Assembly: GCA_903882665.1 (NCBI GenBank)
Contig: CAIRXW010000042.1
Coordinates: forward strand, 48,748-112,747
DNA length: 64,000 bases
Direction of reading: 5' to 3'
Source of the DNA: an uncultured Chlorobiaceae bacterium
GTDB lineage: Bacteria; Bacteroidota; Chlorobiia; Chlorobiales; Chlorobiaceae
Shown here: positions 25,763-36,012 of the stretch, in pieces
Numbering within the stretch: position 1 is the stretch's first letter
How the letters are laid out: every line of letters starts with the position of its first letter
Made by a program: the position numbers and the translations under genes
The notes under the pieces: model-generated
Databases searched by the model: none
Seen by the model: only the letters and a program-made list of their open reading frames with translations
What the model was told of the DNA's origin: nothing

Positions 25763-28700
25763 TCAGGATTGCTGGCCGCAACAGTTTTTATATTTTTTCC
25801 CGCTTCCGCAAGGGCAGTCGTCATTGCGGCCAGGCTTTTTTTCGGCGATTACCGGTTGCTGCACCCTCTCTTCACCCTCACCCTCACCATCCTCATCCTG
25901 TTCGACAATGGTGTAAACACTTCCCGCGGGGGAGTGCTGGGCAACCAGCTTGTCTTGCCGTACCGCAGCTTTCCGCTGGCGCTCTTCCATCTCACGGGCC
26001 TCTTCAGGATCGACAGGAAAAAGCTTGAAGGCAAGCGAAAGGGTTTCGAGCTCTATTTCGTGCAAGAGATCAATGAAGAGACGGAATGCCTCCTGTTTGT
26101 ATTCGAGCAGGGGATCTTTCTGGCCGTAGGCACGCAGATTGATTCCTTCACGCAGAGAGTCGATTTCACGGAGGTGCTCTCTCCAGCGATGGTCAATGAC
26201 GCTTAATACCGCATATTTCTCTATCTGCTGCATAATCTCTTCCGGTACGGCGGCCTCTTTTCGGCGGTAGAATTCAAGGGCGGTCTGGTAGAGCTTTTCG
26301 GCTGTTGCGTCAACTCCTTCGCGCTCAAATTTCTCCCGTTCAGGCCTGAATTCAATGGAGAGCTCGCGCATGAGCTGCTCCTCAATGGCGTCAACATCGA
26401 ACTGGCGGTGGTGTTTTTTGATTACCAGCTCACTGTAATCTTTCAGGAGGTCAAGAATGTCACTGGTCAGGCGCTCCTTGAGCAGGCCGTTGCGGCGACG
26501 GGAATAGATTACCTCGCGCTGCTGGCTCAACACATCGTCATATTCAAGCAGCCGTTTGCGGATGGCAAAGTTCTGCTCCTCAACTTTTTTCTGTGCGCGT
26601 TCGATTGATTTGGTGATCATGGAGTGTTCAATCACATCGCCCTCCTCATGGCCAAGGCGATCCATAACCGAGATGACCCGCTCGGAACCAAAGAGGCGCA
26701 TCAGTTCATCCTCAAGAGAGACAAAAAAGACCGATTCTCCAGGGTCGCCCTGTCGTCCGGCACGTCCACGGAGCTGGCGGTCGATGCGGCGCGACTCATG
26801 GCGCTCGGAACCAAGAATAAAGAGCCCTCCCAGTTCGCGGACTCCTGCACCGAGCTTGATATCGGTTCCTCGCCCGGCCATGTTGGTGGCGATGGTTACC
26901 GCATTTTTCTGGCCTGCTTCGGCGACAATTTCCGCCTCACGATCGTTCTGTCGGGCGTTGAGCACGTTGTGGACGATTTTTCTGGCGCGAAGCATTCTTG
27001 AGAGGGTCTCCGACACCTCGACGCTTGTGGTGCCGACAAGCACCGGCTGCCCCTTTTTCTGCAGCTCCTCAACCTTCAGGACAACAGCATTATATTTTTC
27101 GCGACGGGTTTTATAGACAAGATCGTCCATATCCTTGCGGATAATTCTTGCATTGGTCGGAATGACGACAACATCGAGCTTGTAGATTTCATAGAATTCT
27201 GAAGCTTCGGTTTCTGCCGTACCGGTCATGCCGGAGAGCTTTTTGTAAAGCCGGAAAAAGTTCTGGATGGTGATGGTCGCCATGGTCTGCGTTTCACCCT
27301 CAATCTTGACATTCTCCTTGGCCTCGATAGCCTGGTGCAGTCCATCGCTGTAGCGGCGTCCGGGAAGAATTCGTCCGGTAAACTCATCAACAATCATTAC
27401 CTGCCCGTTCTGCACGACATATTCGTCGTCGCGCTCAAAGAGTGAGTAGGCCTTCAGTAACTGGCTGATATTGTGCAGCCGCTCTGAACGGTCGGCAAAA
27501 AGCCGGTAAACCTCATCTTTTTTCTGGATTTTGTCGGCAATGGCGACTGAGGCATCACTCTCAATAACGGCTACTTCAGAGCCAACATCGGGGAGCATGA
27601 ATATATCACTGTCCTGGTGGCTGAGCTTGCTGAGAAATGCACGCCCCTTGTCGGTCAAGTCAATGGTGCCCCCTTTTTCGTCAACAGCGTAATAGAGTTC
27701 ATCATCGACCTCCTGCATCCGGCTTGAATTGTCTTTAAGATATTCGTTTTCGGTCACCTGTACCAGTTTTGCCACACCTGCCTGGGAGAGCATTTTGATG
27801 TACCGGGTGTTCTTTGGCTGTCCGCGTTTGACGCGAAGCAGTGCAAGACCGGCATCGACATCGCCGGGTTTGGTTTTAAGAAGTTTTTCGGCATTACCAA
27901 GATAAATGGCCACAAGTTGCTGCTGGGCACGGACCAATTGCTCAATCCAGGGTTTGATATCCTGGAATTTGCTGTTGTCGGCATTGGGCACCGGTCCGGA
28001 AATGATAAGCGGCGTTCTGGCTTCATCAATCAGCACACTGTCTACCTCATCAACGATGGCGTAGTAGAAGTTTCGCTGTACCATTTCTTCCGGCGTTCCG
28101 GCCATATTGTCGCGCAGATAGTCGAAGCCGAACTCGTTGTTTGTGCCGTAGGTGATATCGCAGGCGTACTGTTCCCTTCGCTCCTCAGGCCTCATGGTGT
28201 TGAGAATAACGCCTACAGAGATGTTGTGAAAGGCAAAAACCGGGTTCATCCACTCTTTGTCTCTCTGGGCAAGGTAGTCATTGACCGTCACGACATGCAC
28301 CCCTCTGCCGGTCATTGCATTAAGAAAGACCGGGAGCGTTGAAACAAGGGTTTTTCCTTCACCAGTGGCCATTTCGGATATCTTTCCGGAATGGAGTACA
28401 ATTCCGCCGATAAGCTGGACATCGTAGGGCACCATGTCCCAGACCATCTCTCTTCCCATGACCTGGTAGGAGAGTCCTTTAAGGCGCACACAGCTCTCTT
28501 TGACGAGGGCAAAGGTTTCGGGCAGAAGTTCCTCAAGCACGGCGGCTGTTGCCTGTTCATACTCTTCGCCGAGGGCGTCAAGCCGGGTGTTGATGGTTTC
28601 AGCCTCTTCAAGGTTGATATCCGGATTGTCGAGTTTCAGGGAGAGCGTTTTTTTCTCCAGCTCAAGAGGCTCAAGAACCGTCCGTACCTTTTGCTTCAGT

Positions 28701-28843
28701 GTTCGTCCCCTCTCCCGTAGCTGGTCGTCACTGAGCGATGCCATGGCAACCTGCAGCTCGTTGATGTTGCTGATTATGGGCTGGATTTTTTTGACGTCCT
28801 TTTCGTGTTTGGAGCCGAAGATCTTTTCAAAAATTTTCAACAT
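25763..28843 (-). CDS. secA: Protein translocase ATPase SecA
   Basis: A 1026-residue SecA, the motor of Sec-dependent export acting at the inner membrane with SecYEG. Motifs are MATGEGKTL (Walker A), [19 protein letters not shown] (Walker B region), [27 protein letters not shown] and [14 protein letters not shown]. The C-terminus ends in the zinc-binding SEC-C motif [14 protein letters not shown], which contacts SecB and phospholipid. The length is about 120 residues above the E. coli protein because of an insertion in the first nucleotide-binding domain (around 290-390), as in other Chlorobi/Bacteroidetes SecA proteins. The start is ATG 28843. Confidence 0.97.
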   Translation of the reverse strand: MLKIFEKIFGSKHEKDVKKIQPIISNINELQVAMASLSDDQLRERGRTLKQKVRTVLEPLELEKKTLSLKLDNPDINLEEAETINTRLDALGEEYEQATAAVLEELLPETFALVKESCVRLKGLSYQVMGREMVWDMVPYDVQLIGGIVLHSGKISEMATGEGKTLVSTLPVFLNAMTGRGVHVVTVNDYLAQRDKEWMNPVFAFHNISVGVILNTMRPEERREQYACDITYGTNNEFGFDYLRDNMAGTPEEMVQRNFYYAIVDEVDSVLIDEARTPLIISGPVPNADNSKFQDIKPWIEQLVRAQQQLVAIYLGNAEKLLKTKPGDVDAGLALLRVKRGQPKNTRYIKMLSQAGVAKLVQVTENEYLKDNSSRMQEVDDELYYAVDEKGGTIDLTDKGRAFLSKLSHQDSDIFMLPDVGSEVAVIESDASVAIADKIQKKDEVYRLFADRSERLHNISQLLKAYSLFERDDEYVVQNGQVMIVDEFTGRILPGRRYSDGLHQAIEAKENVKIEGETQTMATITIQNFFRLYKKLSGMTGTAETEASEFYEIYKLDVVVIPTNARIIRKDMDDLVYKTRREKYNAVVLKVEELQKKGQPVLVGTTSVEVSETLSRMLRARKIVHNVLNARQNDREAEIVAEAGQKNAVTIATNMAGRGTDIKLGAGVRELGGLFILGSERHESRRIDRQLRGRAGRQGDPGESVFFVSLEDELMRLFGSERVISVMDRLGHEEGDVIEHSMITKSIERAQKKVEEQNFAIRKRLLEYDDVLSQQREVIYSRRRNGLLKERLTSDILDLLKDYSELVIKKHHRQFDVDAIEEQLMRELSIEFRPEREKFEREGVDATAEKLYQTALEFYRRKEAAVPEEIMQQIEKYAVLSVIDHRWREHLREIDSLREGINLRAYGQKDPLLEYKQEAFRLFIDLLHEIELETLSLAFKLFPVDPEEAREMEERQRKAAVRQDKLVAQHSPAGSVYTIVEQDEDGEGEGEERVQQPVIAEKKPGRNDDCPCGSGKKYKNCCGQQS

Positions 28844-28983
28844 GTACAGGCCTTTGTTCGCTCTAAGGGTTCAGATAGTTTGTTTGCAATGGAGTGGGGG
28901 AGTCGCATTTCTCCGCTCTCTCCTCTATGTCTAATTGATGCTCAAGGTATTGAATTACACAGTGAGAAAAAAGCGGGATGCTT

Positions 28984-29025
28984 TGAAAAAAAACAGTGCC
29001 GGAAAATGGTCATCATTTCCGGCTC
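28984..29025 (-). terminator. Rho-independent terminator of the NmrA-like gene
   Basis: On the minus strand an 8-bp perfect stem (GCCGGAAA/TTTCCGGC, bases 28998-29005 with 29016-29023) with a 10-nt loop is followed after four bases by eight T. It sits 25 nt after the stop of the 29048-29941 gene and separates it from secA. Confidence 0.8.
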
Positions 29026-29047
29026 AACTGCAAGGCAGTGAATGGTT

Positions 29048-29941
29048 TCACTCCTTATTGATATTGGCGGCAAGTTCTGCAAAAAACTCTTTCAGATGGC
29101 GGGTGCCACAAGGCGGTGCAACATGGTCGAATTTGAGCGCTTCAACGGCAAAGGAGAGGAGGTCGGCAAGATTGCGGTTGAAAAGCCCTGTTACCATGAG
29201 CCCTCCTTCAGCAAGCCACATCGGGAGCGGGGTTATCCATGGTTCCTTGCCGCAGGCATGGAATGCAAGCTCCATGACTTCACGGAAGGTGTAGATATCG
29301 GGTCCGCCAACAGCAATTTCGCGGCACTCGCCCTCTGCTGCGTCAGCACAGACTCTGGCAAGATCGGCACCGTGAACCGGATTGATTTTTTTCTCACCTT
29401 CGCCGACCATGAAGATGTGGCCGCTTTGGGCCATGGAGAAAAATCGGCCCATGTCTGAAAAGTACCCGTTGGGGCGTATGACAGCCCAGGAGAGTCCTGA
29501 TTTTTTGAGATCCGCCACCAGCAGCTCGTGCGCCTTGATGGAGAGGATCTCGGCCATTTTATCCTGGTTGAAGACTGATATATAAATAAAGCGTGCAACA
29601 TGCTCTTCAATGGCTTGATCGAGGATGCGTTTGTTGCCAAGATAATCGACGTCATAACTGGTGAGCCTCGGATCTGGAGAGGTCAGGCCGAGTGAGGAAA
29701 AAACAAGATCAATTCCCTTGCAGACTCCCTTGATGCTCTCGGGATTGGTGACATCACCAACAACAATTTCATCGACAAGATCGTAAATCGCCGGTTCCAG
29801 ATGCGGCCCCGTTGCTTTGAGCTTTTCAGGATCCCTTGCCAGTGCGCGGACATGGAAGCCCCGCTCCTTGAACTCTTTGACCGCGTATCTTCCGAGATAG
29901 CCGGAGGCTCCGGCAACCAGTACTTTTTTTGTGACGCTCAT
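29048..29941 (-). CDS. NmrA/SDR-family NAD(P)-binding protein
   Basis: A 297-residue atypical short-chain dehydrogenase. The N-terminal Rossmann motif VLVAGASGYLGRYAV is clear; YxxxK is replaced by the ALSIKAHELLVADL-type pattern typical of NmrA-like members. The body continues with VIRPNGYFSDMG. The substrate is unknown. Related proteins include assembly factors and isoflavone-reductase-like enzymes in phototrophs. The ATG at 29941 (MSVTKK) is favoured, with GAGGAG 11 nt upstream; a GTG at 29980 would add 13 residues. A strong terminator follows the gene. Confidence 0.85.
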   Translation of the reverse strand: MSVTKKVLVAGASGYLGRYAVKEFKERGFHVRALARDPEKLKATGPHLEPAIYDLVDEIVVGDVTNPESIKGVCKGIDLVFSSLGLTSPDPRLTSYDVDYLGNKRILDQAIEEHVARFIYISVFNQDKMAEILSIKAHELLVADLKKSGLSWAVIRPNGYFSDMGRFFSMAQSGHIFMVGEGEKKINPVHGADLARVCADAAEGECREIAVGGPDIYTFREVMELAFHACGKEPWITPLPMWLAEGGLMVTGLFNRNLADLLSFAVEALKFDHVAPPCGTRHLKEFFAELAANINKE

Positions 29942-30008
29942 GCTCTTGTGGCTCCTCATTTCAGGGTTGACGGTATGCACTTTCAGGTAAAGTGAAACAT
30001 TATTCTGG

Positions 30009-30962
30009 CTAAAACGTTCGAAGCCTCTTTATCTCCCTGCGCCAGCAGTGAAAAAGGATGTGTCCGGCGTAGCCTGCAAGATCCGGGTTCAAAAAAGAAC
30101 GCGCCTCACGGTCGAGGGAAAGGTAGGTGGCCGGGCTCAGGGTGCGACGGGCAGCGGTGCTGTTGAACCACTCTGCGAGGTATTGTTTTACGTGGGTGTC
30201 GATCGGGAAGGCATCAAAACGGCCAAGACCGAAGAGTGCAATGCAATCCGCAATTTTATAGCCGATACCTCCATTTTGGCACAGGATGTTGCGCAGTTCT
30301 GAAAGGGGGAGTGCGGGGTTGCAAAGGGTATCGAGATCAATTCTTCCTTCTGCTACGCCCTGCGATGCCAGAATAATATTGCGTGCCCGGATACGATTGT
30401 TGTTGGTGCAACGGCTGAGCAGAGTGGGGTCGGCTGCAGCAAGTTGCTCAGGAGAGGGGAAGTGATGCAGTATGATCTCCTTGCCGTGGAACGAAACACT
30501 CCTCTTTTCGCCATAGGTTTGGCGAAGCATTGCAACCTGTTTTCTGATCAACGACATTCCGATACCCTGGGCGCACATAAACGAGACCATGGTTTCATAG
30601 GGATCCTGCCTCATGATGCGCAATGAAAAATATGGCATCAGGAGTTGCCACAGCTTCGGATACAATTGGCTGAAATTCTCGGAAAAGGCATGTTTCGTAT
30701 CGATATCAAGTGTCAAGTAGAAGCGAATAAAATCCAGTAAAGGTATGCTGCCAACAGATTTTTCTGTAGAATCTATCTCAAATTCAAATTCTGATATTTC
30801 ACGTATAATCAACGGCACTGATTTTATTATTGATGAGTAGTATTGTTGTGTACCATCATGAATATCCCATATAAAAGACTGCCCGCTGAACAGTGTTTGT
30901 CTGATATTTATTGGAGATTTTAGTTTTATTATATAGTGATTCATCTGCTTGTTGTTATTCAT
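30009..30962 (-). CDS. OGG1-type 8-oxoguanine DNA glycosylase/lyase
   Basis: A 317-residue HhH-GPD glycosylase resembling OGG1 rather than AlkA. The N-terminal OGG_N-like part has GQSFIWD. The helix-hairpin-helix segment GGIGYKIADCIALFGLGRFDA carries the expected catalytic lysine (about residue 234), and the GPD aspartate lies in FPIDTH (about 253). It should excise 8-oxoguanine from DNA. The ATG at 30962 begins MNNNKQM; ATG 30944 is an alternative. The 5' part is strikingly AT-rich and runs into an AT-rich spacer, which suggests recent transfer or relaxed composition. Confidence 0.85.
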   Translation of the reverse strand: MNNNKQMNHYIIKLKSPINIRQTLFSGQSFIWDIHDGTQQYYSSIIKSVPLIIREISEFEFEIDSTEKSVGSIPLLDFIRFYLTLDIDTKHAFSENFSQLYPKLWQLLMPYFSLRIMRQDPYETMVSFMCAQGIGMSLIRKQVAMLRQTYGEKRSVSFHGKEIILHHFPSPEQLAAADPTLLSRCTNNNRIRARNIILASQGVAEGRIDLDTLCNPALPLSELRNILCQNGGIGYKIADCIALFGLGRFDAFPIDTHVKQYLAEWFNSTAARRTLSPATYLSLDREARSFLNPDLAGYAGHILFHCWRREIKRLRTF

Positions 30963-31451
30963 TTTTATGTCAAAAAACAGTGGCTCTTGTGGTTGATAAA
31001 TATTGTTTCTTCAGTATCTTTAAGTGTTTAAAATGAAAGAGTATAAATGCTGTTGAATAAAATAATTCTATTGTTAATATCTGCTCATAATTTTTTATTT
31101 TATTTGGATGGTGCTTGTGTTTTTTATCTTTTATTGATTATTTTTATAAACATTTGGTTGTGCTCAATATAATATATTGATTTTGTTTTTGTTATTTTTT
31201 TTGCTTTTTATATGTTTCTTTGTTTATGGTTATCTGTGGGCTTTTTTCTTGATTTTTATGTTTAATTTAAATGAAGTGTTGTTTATTGATCTGTTTTGAT
31301 TGTTTCATTTCTTCGTCCTGTGTCAGACTCTTTTATGCTTTTTTATTATGAGTAATTTGTTCAGAAAATCTTGACGATTGCTTGTGAGCCAACTGGGGAA
31401 TCCTGTTAAAAAAAGGATTCCCTGGGGATTATTGCTTGTCGAAGAGGGGAT
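30963..31451. other. AT-rich, gene-free spacer
   Basis: About 490 nt between two minus-strand genes. From about 31000 to 31340 it is extremely AT-rich and T-dominated on the plus strand, with no plausible ORF. It must include the promoter of the glycosylase gene. A 9-bp inverted repeat lies at 31395-31423 (listed separately). No RNA gene was recognised. Confidence 0.6.
31395..31423 (-). terminator. Stem-loop after the 31452-32153 gene, possible terminator
   Basis: GGGGAATCC (31395-31403) pairs with GGATTCCCT (31415-31423), eight Watson-Crick pairs plus one wobble, with an 11-nt A/T-rich loop. It lies about 30 nt beyond the stop of the minus-strand gene. There is no clear T-run after the stem on that strand, so the termination role is tentative. 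Confidence 0.4.
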
Positions 31452-32153
31452 TCAGGATTGCGTCAGGCTGAAAAAGTGGCTGAGCGAGGAGTTTGGTGCA
31501 GCTTCAGACTGTATAAGTTCGAAGGTAAGATTGTGCGCTTCGGGGGTAAAAAGGGAGATAACCGCCGCTTCTGCGACGTCACTCCGGTCGATAATTCCTG
31601 TAGCGATTTTGTCTCCGGTATCAAAAATAAGGTTATGCATCAGCGGTGGGCCATCAATCAACCCCCCTGGCCGGAGGATGGTGAAGGAGTATCCCGCTTC
31701 CGAGTAGAGCGCGCGAAGCTCATTTTCGCCCTCAAGTTTCATGGTAAGTACCTGGCCATATTTGTTCATCGGATGCTCCGGCTTGGTCACTGCAAGAGAG
31801 CTTATGAGGACAAATTTTTTGATGCCACGCTCTTTGGCAAGTGTGGCAAGCCTTTTGACTCCGTCACGGTCGATGGCCGATGGAGGCGGTGCCTCAGGAT
31901 CGGTTACCTTGCCGCCGATGGTGCAGATAACCGCATCAGCATGGCTCAAGGCACTCTTGATCTCTTCAGGATTTTCGATGGAGCCAACGGTCAGTTTATC
32001 GATGATTTCAGGGCCGAAAAGCTCGATTGCCTTTGGCGCGGAACGGACAAAAAGATGGTACTTGATGTTATGGCTTTGCAGGCGTTTGACCACCCATAGG
32101 CCGGTTCTGCCGGTAGCCCCGACAACCAGAACAGTTCCGTCAAATGATTTCAT
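31452..32153 (-). CDS. NAD(P)-binding SDR/NmrA-like protein
   Basis: A 233-residue atypical SDR. VLVVGATGRTGLWVVKRL is the dinucleotide-binding glycine motif. VICTIGGK, KKFVLISSLAVTKPEH and ILRPGGLIDGPP follow in the order of SDR_a5-type proteins. No substrate can be named. It starts 21 nt after the stop of the membrane-protein gene at 32174, so it is the last member of a lipA-membrane protein-SDR group. It is distinct from the NmrA-like protein at 29048. Confidence 0.85.
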   Translation of the reverse strand: MKSFDGTVLVVGATGRTGLWVVKRLQSHNIKYHLFVRSAPKAIELFGPEIIDKLTVGSIENPEEIKSALSHADAVICTIGGKVTDPEAPPPSAIDRDGVKRLATLAKERGIKKFVLISSLAVTKPEHPMNKYGQVLTMKLEGENELRALYSEAGYSFTILRPGGLIDGPPLMHNLIFDTGDKIATGIIDRSDVAEAAVISLFTPEAHNLTFELIQSEAAPNSSLSHFFSLTQS

Positions 32154-32173
32154 GGTTCTCTGTCAGTTTGAGT

Positions 32174-32752
32174 TCAGTTGAAGAGTGAAAATCGGACATT
32201 GCAGACCATGGTCAAGTCGACCAGTGCGTGGAGGAAGATGACGCTTCTGATGTCGCGATACCAGAAAAAACTGAGGGCCCAACTGCCGGCAATCAACAGT
32301 TGAATCGGCATGAAAAATGGTTTGTAGGGGCTTGTTTGTATGACATGCTGCGGCAGGATATTGATCCAGAAGAGGCCGTGGATAAGGCCGCTGTAGAGGA
32401 TAAAAAAGATAAAGCCGGTAATAAAGAGCGCCCAGGAGTTTTGTGTGAAGCGACCTGCAAGAGCGTTGCCGATACGGAACATTGCGTAAAACATGAAGGT
32501 TTCGGCAATGCCGTTGCCAATGGTGAAGACGAGAACGGTCAGGGGATCGAGCGCACGCCCGCCATCGGTGGTGGAGTGGTTGTAGACCCAGGCATTGATG
32601 GCCACAACAATGAGCGATACCGCCAGCAGGGTGATTCTTCTGCTGTCGAATTCGCGGTTGAACGCAAGGATATCTTTCTTGAAAAAGATGATGCCAACAA
32701 GAAAGGCAAAGGCCCAGTAGGCATAAATCATCATCGGTACGGAGAGTTCCAT
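32174..32752 (-). CDS. Polytopic membrane protein of unknown function
   Basis: A 192-residue protein with about five or six hydrophobic segments. GIAETFMFYAMFRIG (about 97-111) and FLHALVDLTMV (near the C-terminus) faintly recall the E...R and HxxxD motifs of CPBP intramembrane proteases, but the EExxR core is missing. I therefore leave it unassigned. It lies 24 nt after lipA on the same strand. Confidence 0.75.
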   Translation of the reverse strand: MELSVPMMIYAYWAFAFLVGIIFFKKDILAFNREFDSRRITLLAVSLIVVAINAWVYNHSTTDGGRALDPLTVLVFTIGNGIAETFMFYAMFRIGNALAGRFTQNSWALFITGFIFFILYSGLIHGLFWINILPQHVIQTSPYKPFFMPIQLLIAGSWALSFFWYRDIRSVIFLHALVDLTMVCNVRFSLFN

Positions 32753-32775
32753 GTTGCTCGGGAGAGGTTAATGGG

Positions 32776-33651
32776 TTAAAAAACTGTTTCCGGGTTAGTT
32801 ATCAATGCCTGGGCATGATAGGAGCTTCGGACGAAAGGTCCGGATTGTACATTGCGGAAGCCTGCTGCTTCGGCAACGTTTCGGTAGTGCTCAAACTCTT
32901 CCGGGGTGATGTAGCGCTCGACCGGCAGATGCGAGGCAGAGGGCTGGAGATACTGGCCGATGGTCACCATATCGCAGCCATGAAGGGTGAGGTTCCGGAG
33001 CGAGAGCGTAACCTCCTCCTCCGTCTCACCCATGCCCACCATCAACCCTGACTTAGTGGTAAGGCCGTGACGTTCCTTTGCCCGCTGTAAAAGCTCCAGC
33101 GAGGCCCGGTAGCTTGCCTGTGGCCGCACCTTCGCGTAGAGGGAGGGAACGGTTTCAATATTATGGTTCAGCACATCAGGAGCCTCTGCCATGAGCTGGT
33201 CAAGGGCCTTTTCATTCCCCTGAAAATCAGGGATCAGGCATTCGATGGTCACCGAAGGAGTCAGGGAACGGATGGCTCTTATACTCTCAACCCAGTGCCC
33301 TGCACCACCGTCATGCAGGTCGTCACGGGTGACACTGGTCAGAACGGCATGTTTCAAACGCATGGATTGAACCGCAAGAGCTATCTTTTCCGGTTCAAGA
33401 GGGTCAGGGGATGGAGGATTTGCCGCCTTGCCGACAGCACAGAACCTGCAACTCCGTGTGCAGATATTGCCGAGCAAAAGAAAGGTGGCCGTCCCGCGTG
33501 ACCAGCACTCCTGAAGATTCGGGCACACTGCTGACCGGCAGACCGTGTGCAGGCTGTGACGGTCGAGCAGTTGCCTTGTTGCAGCAAACGATGCGCCGCC
33601 AGTCAATCGTATCTTCAGCCATTCCGGTTTTTTTCCGGGTCCACGTTTCAT
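32776..33651 (-). CDS. lipA: Lipoyl synthase
   Basis: A 291-residue radical-SAM enzyme that inserts two sulfurs into octanoyl groups on lipoyl domains. The auxiliary cluster ligands are in [12 protein letters not shown] (about 38-49). The radical-SAM motif CTRSCRFC lies at about 64-71, and the C-terminal auxiliary-cluster serine is in [20 protein letters not shown] and [11 protein letters not shown] are family signatures. The start is ATG 33651. No lipB is adjacent. It heads a three-gene minus-strand group. Confidence 0.96.
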   Translation of the reverse strand: MKRGPGKKPEWLKIRLTGGASFAATRQLLDRHSLHTVCRSAVCPNLQECWSRGTATFLLLGNICTRSCRFCAVGKAANPPSPDPLEPEKIALAVQSMRLKHAVLTSVTRDDLHDGGAGHWVESIRAIRSLTPSVTIECLIPDFQGNEKALDQLMAEAPDVLNHNIETVPSLYAKVRPQASYRASLELLQRAKERHGLTTKSGLMVGMGETEEEVTLSLRNLTLHGCDMVTIGQYLQPSASHLPVERYITPEEFEHYRNVAEAAGFRNVQSGPFVRSSYHAQALITNPETVF

Positions 33652-33774
33652 GAGGGTCTGCTGCGTGAGAGTTAATGATTCAAAGGGCTCAATATAGCTA
33701 ATCAGGAAGTTCTTTTTCTGGCTAATAATCCCTCACAGCATGGAGCGCTCCCACAAAAAAAAGCATCCGGGGGG

Positions 33775-33814
33775 CAAAAAAAGTCCACCATATACTGCTG
33801 TTATGATGGACTTT
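33775..33814 (-). terminator. Rho-independent terminator of the HU gene
   Basis: On the minus strand AAAGTCCATCAT pairs with ATGGTGGACTTT (33803-33814 with 33780-33791; 11 pairs and one wobble), and the stem runs directly into a T tract. It lies 35 nt beyond the HU stop. Confidence 0.8.
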
Positions 33815-33848
33815 AAAAGAAAATGCAGAGGTTGGAAGTTCTCAAGTA

Positions 33849-34121
33849 TCAGCCAATTGCATCCTTCAGGAGTTTCCCTGGTTTAAACTTGACAACTTTT
33901 TTTGCAGCAATGGTAATGGCAGCACCGGTCATGGGGTTACGCCCTTCCCGCTCAGCACGGTCAACAATGGTGAATGTCCCGAATCCGGTAAGAGGGACAT
34001 CGACACCATCTTTCAAAGATTTTGAAATGACACTGATAAATGCTTTGAGGGCTCGATCAGCATCATCTTTGTGCAGCCCGGCCTGATCGGCAATTTTTTC
34101 TACTAAAGCGGCTTTTGACAT
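33849..34121 (-). CDS. hup: HU-family nucleoid DNA-binding protein
   Basis: A 90-residue histone-like protein of standard length. [21 protein letters not shown] is the DNA-binding arm with the family signature, and [17 protein letters not shown] closes the protein. It bends and compacts DNA as a dimer. It is a single gene with its own terminator. Confidence 0.95.
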   Translation of the reverse strand: MSKAALVEKIADQAGLHKDDADRALKAFISVISKSLKDGVDVPLTGFGTFTIVDRAEREGRNPMTGAAITIAAKKVVKFKPGKLLKDAIG

Positions 34122-34636
34122 AGTGCAGATTGTTTTGGTTGTTGAAGAGAGAGTGTTTATCGGAATGGGTTCTGCTATTGACAGTGCAGAAGAATCTGTT
34201 TGCCCGGGTTTGGTTTGTCATGAGTTTATGTCACCATATTATGACAAGCTTTTTCAAATAAAACACAATATTTCCATCTTCCCTAAATTCTCTTCAACAA
34301 TTATGCCTGTTATCGGGATTTTCTCACCCCCGGTTCATGCGAGCTTCCGAAACTTTTCAGGAACCCGGGGATTAGAATCTTTATAATGTTTCGTCACTTG
34401 CACAAGAAAAGCGAACAGTATGAAGCTCTTCATCAGGTCTATTTCTGGAGATAATAGATATTTTGCCGTACTTTTTGCTATGTTTCTGTGTAATGGATAA
34501 GGACATGGTTTTGGCCATTGTGCTTTTTACCGGCACGAAGAAGGCGATATGATGATTGATGGCGCTGGAAGAGGTTCTGGCAACGGATTCCGGCAGGGGA
34601 GACGCGGTGGATACTAAAATCACACAGGGAACTATA
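34122..34636. other. Intergenic region, no convincing gene
   Basis: About 515 nt between the divergent HU and DUF4405 genes. Two open frames (34123-34386 plus, 34381-34623 minus) lack domains and ribosome sites. An imperfect inverted repeat, CCCCCGGTTC at about 34327 with GAACCCGGGG at about 34362, could be a weak terminator or structure. The promoters of both genes must be here. Confidence 0.5.
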
Positions 34637-35467
34637 ATGAAAAAATCATTCAGATGGCGGGTATTTATAAGCTTCGGGCTTTTTATTGCACTTTTTATGA
34701 TGCTTGTTTCGGGCGTTACCCTCTATATATCCCCTCCCGGCCGGGTCGCAAACTGGACGGACTGGCGATTGATCGGTCTTACAAAAACAGGCTGGCGGAA
34801 TCAGCATCTTATTTTTGGATTTGCCTTTATTCTGCTCTCACTTTTTCATCTTTTTCTGGTTAACTGGAAGGCGTTTTTGTGCTACCTCAAAACAAAAACA
34901 GCGGAAGGTGTCAGGCGTCCAACAGAGTTGCTGGCCATTCTGCTTCTTTCATCCTTTTTTGGAGTTGGAACCTATTATGGCCTTGAACCCTTTTCGGCAA
35001 TAATACAGTTTGGCAACAGGATCTCCAGCTCATGGGAAGCTCAGGAAAAGAGAGCTCCAATTCCTCATGCAGAACTTATGACGCTGATAGAGCTCTCGAA
35101 GCAACCCGGCATGGGCGGCGATCCTGAAGCCTTAAAAGCAAAACTTGAAAAAGCAGGATTGACCATTACTTCTTCGAAAGAGACGCTGGCTAAAATAGCC
35201 GAGGCAAATGGCATGGCGGCAGAAAAGGTTTACGAGATGCTTGAGCCCGGAGATGGGAGGTCGGCACTGAGTGGAAAGGGTTTTGGGCGAAAAACCCTGC
35301 AACAGATAGGCGATGAGGCTGGTGTTTCAGCCACTTCACTGCAGCTCGCACTCCGCCAGAAAGGGATTGAGGCAAAAAATGACACGCCGCTCAAAACGAT
35401 TGCTGAAGAGAACGGTATTGAGATGAGGGAGTTGCGTCAACTGCTTGAGACGATGATCAGTCGATAA
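34637..35467 (+). CDS. DUF4405 membrane protein with repeated C-terminal helical motifs
   Basis: A 276-residue protein. Residues about 10-130 contain three or four membrane helices with the DUF4405 (cytochrome b561-like) pattern, including a conserved WRNQHLIFGFAFILLSLFHL segment with histidines that could bind haem. The soluble C-terminal half has recurring helix-turn-helix-like units of the form LAKIAEANGMAAEKVYEML, LQQIGDEAGVSATSLQLAL and LKTIAEENGIEMRELRQLL. The ATG at 34637 follows CAGGGAACTATA; the frame is open 81 nt further upstream without a good start. The function is unknown, possibly a membrane redox or sensing protein. Confidence 0.78.
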   Translation: MKKSFRWRVFISFGLFIALFMMLVSGVTLYISPPGRVANWTDWRLIGLTKTGWRNQHLIFGFAFILLSLFHLFLVNWKAFLCYLKTKTAEGVRRPTELLAILLLSSFFGVGTYYGLEPFSAIIQFGNRISSSWEAQEKRAPIPHAELMTLIELSKQPGMGGDPEALKAKLEKAGLTITSSKETLAKIAEANGMAAEKVYEMLEPGDGRSALSGKGFGRKTLQQIGDEAGVSATSLQLALRQKGIEAKNDTPLKTIAEENGIEMRELRQLLETMISR

Positions 35468-35616
35468 CGCAATTCGGAAAAATGGCATGAGAGGGAGGGA
35501 GATCTCCCCCTCCGGGTCAAGAAAAGATATACGGTAATCAGCTTGCTTTTTTATGAGCATAAGCTTATAATTGGTTCTGAAGTTTACAACAACCATTCAT
35601 TAGTATACTGCTATCC

Positions 35617-36012
35617 ATGAAAAGCGAAATGATCATCACGATAGGGGAGGGGAAAAAGGTTGATGCGGAGTTTAATGGTTTTACCATTCATACCGATCAG
35701 TCCGTCCATGCAGGGGGCGAAGGTTCTGCGCCTGAGCCCTTCACCCTCTTTCTTGCCTCCATCGGTACCTGCGCAGGTATTTTTGTCTCTTCATTCTGCC
35801 AGCGCCGGGGGATATCTACAGAGGGGATACGTCTCGTTCAGTCCCATTTTTCCGATGAGTCGGCACATGGCATCAAAAAAATAGAGCTTGCCATTGAATT
35901 GCCTTCTGACTTCCCTGAAAAATACAAGGATGCTGTTATCAGTGCCGCCAATCTCTGTACCGTTAAAAAGCATATCCTGAATCCGCCGGAATTTGTTGTT
36001 ACTGCACGATGA
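35617..36012 (+). CDS. OsmC-family protein
   Basis: A 131-residue OsmC/Ohr-like protein. It shows GGEGSAPEPFTLFLASIGTC and the second cysteine in NLCTVKKH, the two positions that form the peroxidatic pair in the family. OsmC proteins reduce organic hydroperoxides or act on other thiols. Its stop overlaps the DUF134 start by 4 nt (ATGA), which shows translational coupling and starts a group of four or five genes. Confidence 0.88.
   Translation: MKSEMIITIGEGKKVDAEFNGFTIHTDQSVHAGGEGSAPEPFTLFLASIGTCAGIFVSSFCQRRGISTEGIRLVQSHFSDESAHGIKKIELAIELPSDFPEKYKDAVISAANLCTVKKHILNPPEFVVTAR

Noticed and set aside
34123..34386. 87-codon frame opposite the HU promoter
   Set aside because: No domain, no ribosome site; probably the upstream region of hup.
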